From the NCBI GenBank assembly GCA_018267515.1, contig JAFDYJ010000025.1, positions 1 through 42,326 on the forward strand: a stretch of 42,326 bases of DNA, written 5' to 3'. Of this stretch, positions 36,716 to 42,326 are shown one piece after another (position 1 is the stretch's first letter; each line of letters opens with the position of its first letter). The position numbers and the translations under genes were made by a program. The notes beneath the pieces are model-generated. The model saw nothing but the letters and a program-made list of their open reading frames with translations. It had not been told where the DNA came from and searched no databases. Origin of the DNA: Bacteroidota bacterium (GTDB taxonomy: Bacteria > Bacteroidota > Bacteroidia > Chitinophagales > Chitinophagaceae).

Positions 36716-36820
36716 TTGTTGCCACAGGCAACTTAATAATCTTGCGAAACTATAAGTTTCGCAAAGCTTCGCTCTGCGAGACTTGCAGTCCAGCAGCTTT
36801 ATTTCGTTGCTTTCAGCAAC
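36716..36820. repeat. REP-like hairpin array, right side of the RAYT gene
   Basis: The same elements recur in the same order and orientation as on the left: GTTGCC-aca-GGCAAC (36718-36732), TTGCGAAACT with AGTTTCGCAA (36742-36764), CTGCGAGACT with AGTCcaGCAG (36774-36796, two changes break the stem), and GTTGCT-ttc-AGCAAC (36806-36820). This is a direct, partly decayed copy of the left flank. It ends three bases before the stop codon of the beta-lactamase-like gene and may also act as its terminator. Confidence 0.85.
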
Positions 36821-36823
36821 ACT

Positions 36824-38065
36824 TCACTTCACATACTTCATCGCTGCTTTAAAAACTTCTATCCGCAAAGGATTGGGATTATAATACAAACCTGATTTCT
36901 GCAATCCTATATTCTGACGATTGATAAAAAGAATAATCGAAAGTTGATATTGAGGCACCACGGCAATGCTGGTTCCGGTGAAACCGGTATGACCAAAAGT
37001 TCCGGCAGGGCCATCTTTCATAAATGAATTGGTACTGTCCATCATCCAGCCGAGGCCATTATGAAAACGGTCTTCCACAAAAAATGAATCAATAACTGAT
37101 GATGAAATAAATTGTTTATTGCCCCGCTTGCCTTTATTCATCAGCAGATTCACCAATTCCTGTACATCATCCACAGTAGAAAATAATCCGGCATGACCTG
37201 AAATGCCTTCCATAGCATACCAGGCATTGCCATCGTTTACTTCGCCCTTCACTGTATATTTTCTCCAGCCATTCCATGAATCGGGAACAATTTCTTTGAA
37301 AGTATATCCCAAAGTGGAATCATGTACCATCCTCGTTTCATAGGGATTGCCCAATGAAGTGGCGGCAATATTTGTTGTCCTCCCATTCTTCAAAGGATTA
37401 TACATCGTGTGCATCATGCCAAGTGGAATAAAAATATTTTTCTTTTCAAACTCATCGAGCCGGAGACCGGAAACTTTTTCTACAATCTCTCCAAGCAACA
37501 TAAAACCAAGATCACTGTAGCTGCGTCGCTGACCAACAGGATATTTCAGTGGCAGCGCATGAATAAGATCATAAGTAGTTTGCTTTTCTGAAGAGCGATA
37601 GAATAATGGATACCATTCTACCAGCCCGGCGGTATGGGTAAGCAGGTGACGGATAGTGATGGCGCTTTTTGGCAATTCATCAAAACCTTTAATGTATTTT
37701 CCTACCGGATCATCAATATGTATCATTCCCCGATCCACCAAAAGCATGATGGAAGTAGTAGTGCCGATCACTTTAGTGAGTGAAGCCAGATCAAACAAAG
37801 TTTCAGTATTCAATTTTGGCGGATTTGCCAGCAGCCGGTGACCATAATCATATTTTTGTGAATTGCCATAAGCCTGTTCGCAAATAGTTTCTCCATTTTG
37901 TTGAATCCGTATTACAGCGCCGGGAATCAGATCATGAGCCACAGCGCCATTGAAAATACTGTCAACCGTAGCAATCAGTGTTGCTTTTTTATTTGCAGTT
38001 GGCTGTGCATTGACGGTAGAATGAAAGAAAGGGATTGAAAACAGGAATATTAAAAATGATTTCAT
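36824..38065 (-). CDS. Serine hydrolase of the class C beta-lactamase / EstB type
   Basis: This 413-residue exported protein has a signal peptide (about 1-20, ending TVNA) and a beta-lactamase-like domain. The catalytic tetrad motif is SLTK at 95-98, YSD occupies the tyrosine motif at 183-185 (RSYSDLGFML) and HTG replaces KTG near 373 (FGHTGFTGTS). Such proteins act as esterases, D-aminopeptidases or penicillin-binding-protein relatives rather than true lactamases. The frame is open to 38140, but the upstream 25 residues are not signal-like, so I take the ATG at 38065. Its C-terminus abuts the right REP array. The residue pattern is complete. Confidence 0.87.
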   Translation of the reverse strand: MKSFLIFLFSIPFFHSTVNAQPTANKKATLIATVDSIFNGAVAHDLIPGAVIRIQQNGETICEQAYGNSQKYDYGHRLLANPPKLNTETLFDLASLTKVIGTTTSIMLLVDRGMIHIDDPVGKYIKGFDELPKSAITIRHLLTHTAGLVEWYPLFYRSSEKQTTYDLIHALPLKYPVGQRRSYSDLGFMLLGEIVEKVSGLRLDEFEKKNIFIPLGMMHTMYNPLKNGRTTNIAATSLGNPYETRMVHDSTLGYTFKEIVPDSWNGWRKYTVKGEVNDGNAWYAMEGISGHAGLFSTVDDVQELVNLLMNKGKRGNKQFISSSVIDSFFVEDRFHNGLGWMMDSTNSFMKDGPAGTFGHTGFTGTSIAVVPQYQLSIILFINRQNIGLQKSGLYYNPNPLRIEVFKAAMKYVK

Positions 38066-38210
38066 GTTGCTGATGGGTTTGAAAGGGTGTGTAAGATAGG
38101 AAGAGTGAGGGAAATTAGTTTGTAACCAAATCCAGTACAACTATTATCGTCCTTTGCGCCTGCCCGTCGGTAGCGTTGGACTCTTCTACGTTTGGTAATT
38201 CCATTGATCA

Positions 38211-39098
38211 TCAATTAAAATATTTCATAGCAACATCGCCGACCCACTTACCCATGTGTACAGGAACAGCATTTCCAATTAGCTTATATGAGCTTCTTTT
38301 ATTTTCAAAATAAAAATCCTCAGGAAATCCTTGAAGTCTTGCATATTCTCTAATTGAAAATGGCCTAACACCATATTTGGTTCTCTTGTCTTTAACTAAT
38401 CTAGTACTTAAGTCTTTTGCGTAATGTGCAACACAAGTTGGAGCCATTGCATTTACTACATCCGGGTCAACTATTATTGGTTTATCTCTATACTTTCCCT
38501 GTATTCGTTTAAATACATAATCAGGCATCTCAACCTCAGGCTTATTTTCTAAAATATCTATTATTCTTGGTCTGTTTCTAACTTGAGTTGGGTACCTTAT
38601 TGAAAATCGCTTCCTTGTTCCTATAAGAATTAGCCTTTTTCTCCTTTGAGGTAACCAGTTTGCTGCATCAACTGGGCAGAAAACATTTACATAATAATCC
38701 GGCAACTTTGTCATTGCTTCCATAACAACTTTAAACTTTTTCATTCCAGGAACGTTTTCTACAATATACATCTCAGGTTTTTCGATTGCTATATGTCGAA
38801 AGAAATGAAGAAATAAATCATCACCCGTTCGTGTTCCATGTATATCTGCGATTGGTGAATATTTTGTGCAGGGGTATGTACCAATGATAATATCAGTCTT
38901 TGGTTGTTCCAAAACAGTTTTGTCTCTTATATCAATATTTAAAATAACATGAGAAAAATAATGGTTATTCATTTTCATGCAATAGTTGGCCTCGATATCT
39001 AAATCAAGTGACTGAACAACTTTTATTCCTGCTTGCATGACACCTATCTCCATCCCACCACATCCAGAAAAATATCCTTTAGCTGTTGGCTTATACAT
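38211..39098 (-). CDS. DNA (cytosine-5) methyltransferase
   Basis: This 295-residue C5 methyltransferase has motif I GYFSGCGGMEIG (8-19), the catalytic Cys77 in motif IV (GTYPCTKYS, where Y replaces the usual P), ENV in motif VI (VENVPG, 113-118), QRRKR in motif VIII (151-155) and GNAV in motif X near 283. The target-recognition stretch (about 160-260) is short, so it is a compact type II enzyme; the recognition sequence cannot be read. It lies five bases from the stop of the HNH gene in the same direction, the arrangement of a restriction-modification pair. All catalytic elements are intact. Confidence 0.92.
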   Translation of the reverse strand: MYKPTAKGYFSGCGGMEIGVMQAGIKVVQSLDLDIEANYCMKMNNHYFSHVILNIDIRDKTVLEQPKTDIIIGTYPCTKYSPIADIHGTRTGDDLFLHFFRHIAIEKPEMYIVENVPGMKKFKVVMEAMTKLPDYYVNVFCPVDAANWLPQRRKRLILIGTRKRFSIRYPTQVRNRPRIIDILENKPEVEMPDYVFKRIQGKYRDKPIIVDPDVVNAMAPTCVAHYAKDLSTRLVKDKRTKYGVRPFSIREYARLQGFPEDFYFENKRSSYKLIGNAVPVHMGKWVGDVAMKYFN

Positions 39099-39103
39099 GT
39101 CTA

Positions 39104-39880
39104 TTATCCTTTAAATACTTTATCAAGGTGATAATCCAAGAACTCTTTATTTGGAATATATTTTTTAGGCATTTGAATCTTTGAGCCAATTAATCCGGCA
39201 AAATGTTTTGAATAATAATCTTGCTTACCCTTTTTCTTGATCTCGGTAGATAAAATGATTTCAAATTTTTTATTTATACTAATAAACCCCTTATCATAAG
39301 CGCAATCATATAATGCAGAAAGACAAATACCATTTTCAGGATTTAATCTCTCTATTTCATTTTTCGCCCATGGAACAATGTGGCTTGCTTTTAACAATGG
39401 AGTAATATCAATCCCAGTAATCGCACATTTGCCATCGTAATTTGCTAAAACCATATCACGAAACACATCCTGATTTACTCTTGTTTTGACTTCTCTAAGT
39501 TTATATTCTCCTTTCAGATGTTCTGTGCCTTTTAATATTTCAGAGTATTTTTTTTCAATTGAAATTTTTTCTTTGCTTGCAAGAATTTTCTCGCTTTCAA
39601 AAATTAATTCTTCTTTGTTATTAATAAACTCATCCCAAATTGGCTGCACTTGTTTTATTCCTCCGGGCAAACCTCCAATTCCTCTTTGTTGATGATATGG
39701 ATCAACACTTGCAAAATTGTTTAACCTCATTGAAACTGAACCATTCGTCCGGTCAATAATTTTCGCTAGTTGAATAACTTCAGGTGTCCTTGCATCAAGC
39801 TTCCCAAATGGAAGCTTTAAATAAAGATTCAAAGCAAGTATTAATTCTTCCCTAGTCCAAAGCCGTTGTCCTTGTTTCAT
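39104..39880 (-). CDS. HNH endonuclease, probable restriction enzyme of the adjacent methyltransferase
   Basis: This 258-residue protein has an N-terminal domain (1-85: LWTREELILALNLYLKLPFG, LAKIIDRTNGSVSMRLNNFAS) that recurs in HNH restriction enzymes, a helical linker (about 85-135), and an HNH_2 domain: CAITG (152-156), ASHIVPW (165-171), Asn180 and NGICLSALYDCAYDKG (183-198). The zinc-type cysteines are not complete as in ordinary HNH, but the His-Asn-Asp pattern is there. It directly precedes the methyltransferase gene by five bases, which supports a type II restriction function. The start at 39880 fits homologues. Upstream the same frame stays open without a start codon. Confidence 0.83.
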   Translation of the reverse strand: MKQGQRLWTREELILALNLYLKLPFGKLDARTPEVIQLAKIIDRTNGSVSMRLNNFASVDPYHQQRGIGGLPGGIKQVQPIWDEFINNKEELIFESEKILASKEKISIEKKYSEILKGTEHLKGEYKLREVKTRVNQDVFRDMVLANYDGKCAITGIDITPLLKASHIVPWAKNEIERLNPENGICLSALYDCAYDKGFISINKKFEIILSTEIKKKGKQDYYSKHFAGLIGSKIQMPKKYIPNKEFLDYHLDKVFKG

Positions 39881-39969
39881 ACAATAGTGTTTTTGTTCTG
39901 GTAATATACTATTTCGATAATATTGTTCAGTTGCTTTTAAGACACGTTGGATAATTGGTGAAAAACTTT

Positions 39970-40086
39970 CTACCGGTATCCCTCTGCATGTAAAAATTTC
40001 CTCACCAGCATTTCCGGCCTCGTATCCTTCCCATTTATCCGGCTCATGTTGTAGCTACGGGTTTTTGTATCATGTACATCGGTCAT
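39970..40086 (-). pseudogene. vsr: Truncated very short patch repair endonuclease (vsr stub)
   Basis: The 38 codons from the ATG at 40086 read MTDVHDTKTRSYNMSRINGK and continue DTRPEMLVRKFLHAEGYR before a stop. This is the N-terminal signature of Vsr, which normally continues with YRLHDKKLPGKPDIV and the catalytic domain of about 100 residues. I find no trace of that in any frame of 39881-39969. Vsr repairs T:G mismatches created by deamination of 5-methylcytosine and is often encoded beside C5 methyltransferases, as here. The stub cannot be a nuclease, so protection against C-to-T mutation is probably lost at this locus. Confidence 0.8.
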
Positions 40087-40223
40087 GCTATGAAGGTACT
40101 GAGTAAAAGATTCAGAGTTCTTCATGCAAAACGAAAGGCTATTGGTTTTTGCAGGTGAGTCATAATAATTCCGGTATAGAATCAAGCCCCGATTTTTTCC
40201 CTTTAGTTTGCTAATTTTAAATC

Positions 40224-41216
40224 ATGAACCAGGTAGAAATATACCAGACAAGGGATAAGCAAGCACAGGTGGAGGTAAAATTTGAGGGAGATACCGTGTG
40301 GCTAAGTCAACAGCAACTTGTCTCTCTATTCACAGGAAGCCGTTCGAACATTGTAGAACATATAAAAAATATTTATAAAACAGGGGAATTAGAGGAAAAT
40401 TCAACTTGTCGGAAATTCCGACAAGTTCGTATTGAAGGCAAAAGAAAAGTAGAACGTCAGATTGATCATTATAATCTTGACGTAATAATTGGCGTAGGCT
40501 ATAGAGTAAACTCCAGGAGAGGTACTCAGTTTCGCCAGTGGGCCACTCAACGTTTAAAAGAACACTTGGTAAAAGGCTATACGCTCAATGAAAAAAGACT
40601 GACACAGGTATTGGATAATATGCAACAATTGGAGCATGCCATAAAGCTTATTCAACAATCAGGAAAAACCGGTGAATTAAGTATTGCAGAAACCAAAGGG
40701 CTGCTGGACATCATCACCAATTATACACAGAGTTTTATTTTATTAAACCGGTTTGACAGCAAAAACCTATCAGAAGAAAAGCTGAATGAGAATATCACTT
40801 ACGAAATTCAGTTGTCTGAAGCCATTAATGCCATTGAAGAACTGAAAAAGCAATTGATAAAAAAGAAAGAAGCTTCTGCTCTGTTTGGCAAACAGAAAGA
40901 TGAAAGTTTTGCAGGCATCCTGAAATCCATTGTACAAACATTCGATGGAGAATATTTATATAAAAGCATAGAAGAACAAGCAGCACATCTGCTGTATTTT
41001 GTTATCAAGAATCATCCATTTACCGATGGTAACAAACGAATCGGCGCCTTCTTATTTGTCTGGTTCCTGGAAAAGAATAAACACCGTTTCAAAAAATCAG
41101 GTGAATTGAAGATCAACGATAATGCCTTAGTGGCATTGGCTTTATTGGTAGCGCAGAGCACTCCGGATGATAAAGGAATTATGATAAAGCTGGTAATGAA
41201 TTTGATCAGGGGTTAA
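40224..41216 (+). CDS. RhuM-Fic fusion protein
   Basis: This 330-residue protein joins two domains. Residues 1-125 are a RhuM-type region (EVKFEGDTVWLSQQQLVSLF, DHYNLDVIIGVGYRVNS), likely DNA-binding or regulatory. Residues 125-330 include a coiled-coil-like part and a Fic/Doc domain with HPFTDGNKRIGA at 264-275. That motif has GNK in place of GNG and Ala where the second canonical Arg stands, so it is Doc-like. Fic proteins transfer AMP or phosphate to targets, often as toxins; no antitoxin gene is adjacent. A perfect inverted repeat lies within codons 60-68. It diverges from the vsr stub and belongs to the accessory island. Confidence 0.87.
   Translation: MNQVEIYQTRDKQAQVEVKFEGDTVWLSQQQLVSLFTGSRSNIVEHIKNIYKTGELEENSTCRKFRQVRIEGKRKVERQIDHYNLDVIIGVGYRVNSRRGTQFRQWATQRLKEHLVKGYTLNEKRLTQVLDNMQQLEHAIKLIQQSGKTGELSIAETKGLLDIITNYTQSFILLNRFDSKNLSEEKLNENITYEIQLSEAINAIEELKKQLIKKKEASALFGKQKDESFAGILKSIVQTFDGEYLYKSIEEQAAHLLYFVIKNHPFTDGNKRIGAFLFVWFLEKNKHRFKKSGELKINDNALVALALLVAQSTPDDKGIMIKLVMNLIRG
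40403..40427. repeat. Perfect inverted repeat inside the RhuM-Fic coding region
   Basis: Arms AACTTGTCGGAA (40403-40414) and TTCCGACAAGTT (40416-40427) are exact complements around a single A. They encode residues around STCRKFRQV. A perfect 12-bp repeat inside a reading frame is unlikely by chance at a given site. Confidence 0.75.
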
Positions 41217-41273
41217 TGCAATTCCGCCTTTTTCACCAGGGCAATACTGAAAATGAAAATTTATTAAGAATGA

Positions 41274-41343
41274 TCTCGCAGAAACGCTGAGAACGCAGAG
41301 ACAAAAATTTACTTCTCTGCGAACTCTGTTCCTCTGAGTGAAA
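41274..41343. repeat. Imperfect intergenic inverted repeat with CGCAGAgA-type units
   Basis: The left arm (41274-41301) holds three degenerate units of about nine bases beginning CGCAGAAA, CGCTGAGAA, CGCAGAGA. The right arm (41314-41343) begins TCTCTGCGA and continues with CTCTG units. The inner eight bases pair exactly and the rest only in part. It lies between the convergent RhuM-Fic and homogentisate dioxygenase genes and could act as a terminator or be a dispersed repeat. Confidence 0.45.
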
Positions 41344-41366
41344 TATTATTATTGAGCCAGGCTATC

Positions 41367-42326
41367 CTACTCCGCCCAACTCATCACATAATCTGCATTC
41401 TCAATTCCCAATGCTTCTTTGGTGAGCATGAGCGGATGAAAAGTATCCACCATCACCGCCAATTCTTTCGTTTCTTTGGCGCCGATACTTTTTTGCACCG
41501 CACCGGGATGCGGCCCGTGCGGAATACCGGCAGGATGCAGGGTGATCATTCCTTTGGTAACATTTTTGCGGCTCATGAATTCGCCATCCACATAATAAAT
41601 CACTTCATCGCTGTCAATATTGCTGTGATTGTAGGGAGCCGGTATTGCCTGCGGATGATAATCGAACAAACGGGGTACAAAAGAGCAGACCACAAAATTA
41701 TTGGCTTCAAATGTCTGATGTATCGGCGGCGGCTGATGTACTCTGCCCGTGATGGGTTCAAAATCATGAATGGAAAAAGCAAAAGGATAACAATAACCAT
41801 CCCAACCTACAATATCAAAGGGATGTGTGCCGTAATGCAATCCATATAAAACGCCTTTCTTTTTGGCTCGAATGAGAAAATCTCCTTTCTCATCATAAGT
41901 AGGCAAATTTTGCGGCGGTCGAATATCCCGTTCGCAATAAGGAGAATGCTCCAACAACTGTCCGTATTTGCTCAAATATCTTTTGGGATAACGAACAGGA
42001 CTGAACGATTCTACAATGAAAAGACGATTATTTTCATTGGCAAATTCAATTTGATATATCGTTCCTCTTGGTATAAGAAGATAATCTCCATAATCAAAAG
42101 GGAGATCACCATACATGGTGTGCAACACTCCTTTACCTTCATGTACAAAAATGAGTTCATCCGCATCCGTATTCTTATAAAAATAATCTTTCATGCTTTG
42201 CTGCGGCGCTGCCAGTACGATGTGGCAATCGTTATTCACCAGCACCGGCTTACGGCTCTGCAGAAAATCTTTTTCAGGCTTGATGTTGAATCCTTCAAAG
42301 CTGCGGTGTTTCAGCATTTTTTCTTC
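41367..42326 (-). CDS. hmgA: Homogentisate 1,2-dioxygenase (5' end cut by window edge)
   Basis: The visible 319 residues match the C-terminal four-fifths of homogentisate dioxygenase, which opens the ring of homogentisate in tyrosine and phenylalanine breakdown. Family phrases are PVLVNNDCHIVLAAP, the DADELIFVHEG cupin strand, YGDYLLIPRGTIYQIEF, and the iron-site region PYNHSNIDSDEVIYYVDGEF together with LHPAGIPHGPHPGA, which hold the His/Glu ligands. An ATG at 42317 is in frame, but reading continues (EEK before MLKHRSFEGF). Family members carry about 70 further residues before this, so the start lies beyond the window. The C-terminus is complete. Confidence 0.93.
   Translation of the reverse strand, partial: EEKMLKHRSFEGFNIKPEKDFLQSRKPVLVNNDCHIVLAAPQQSMKDYFYKNTDADELIFVHEGKGVLHTMYGDLPFDYGDYLLIPRGTIYQIEFANENNRLFIVESFSPVRYPKRYLSKYGQLLEHSPYCERDIRPPQNLPTYDEKGDFLIRAKKKGVLYGLHYGTHPFDIVGWDGYCYPFAFSIHDFEPITGRVHQPPPIHQTFEANNFVVCSFVPRLFDYHPQAIPAPYNHSNIDSDEVIYYVDGEFMSRKNVTKGMITLHPAGIPHGPHPGAVQKSIGAKETKELAVMVDTFHPLMLTKEALGIENADYVMSWAE

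Noticed and set aside
38066..38140. 25-codon extension of the beta-lactamase-like gene
   Set aside because: The ATG at 38065 begins a clean signal peptide; the longer form would bury it.
40087..40185. 33-codon extension of the vsr stub
   Set aside because: Vsr begins at MTDVHDTK; the residues before it are unlike the family and fall in the divergent intergenic region.

Overview
The window looks like chromosomal DNA of a Bacteroidota member, most likely the Chitinophagaceae or a close relative. I infer this from a type IX secretion sorting domain on a secreted protein, several TAnnTTTG -7 promoter boxes, the general lack of Shine-Dalgarno sequences, Bacteroidota-typical families (DUF4293, DUF6427, CarboxypepD_reg-like, GxxExxY) and an AT-rich housekeeping background. 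The left edge cuts the chromosomal initiator gene dnaA, so the window probably starts beside the replication origin region. No rRNA, tRNA or CRISPR array is visible.

1-11 kb: the 5' part of dnaA (minus strand), an AT-rich intergenic region, a FAD-dependent dehydrogenase, a NatA/NatB-like ABC exporter pair, a small exported CarboxypepD_reg-like protein, a nitronate monooxygenase/FabK-like flavoprotein, a sugar-nucleotidyltransferase, glyA with a DUF4293 membrane protein, and a glycine-rich T9SS cargo protein. 11-21 kb: uvrA, an RNA polymerase sigma factor, a DsbD-type reductase next to a stand-alone DsbD N-terminal domain, purQ, a DUF6427 membrane protein and an unrecognised secreted protein. 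21-36 kb: the potassium transporter kup, an alpha/beta hydrolase, two S66 LD-carboxypeptidases in tandem, metG, two small envelope or secreted proteins, a decayed GxxExxY gene, a fused 3-hydroxyacyl-CoA dehydrogenase/enoyl-CoA hydratase, a metzincin-type protease, an SDR epimerase and a second ABC exporter pair.

36-42 kb is the accessory end. A REP-associated tyrosine transposase (RAYT) sits between arrays of short hairpins whose stems vary by compensatory changes. A class C beta-lactamase-like hydrolase follows, then a compact restriction-modification unit (C5 methyltransferase, HNH nuclease, truncated vsr) divergent from a RhuM-Fic fusion gene that carries a perfect 12-bp inverted repeat in its coding sequence. 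The window closes inside homogentisate 1,2-dioxygenase.

The strongest candidates for something little described are the RAYT with its covarying hairpins (35.86-36.82 kb), the modification/HNH/vsr-stub/RhuM-Fic island (38.2-41.2 kb) and the separation of DsbD N-terminal functions (15.1-17.5 kb). Three starts (uvrA, purQ, metG) are set well inside their longest open frames, because a -7 promoter box lies between the upstream Met codon and the conserved start.
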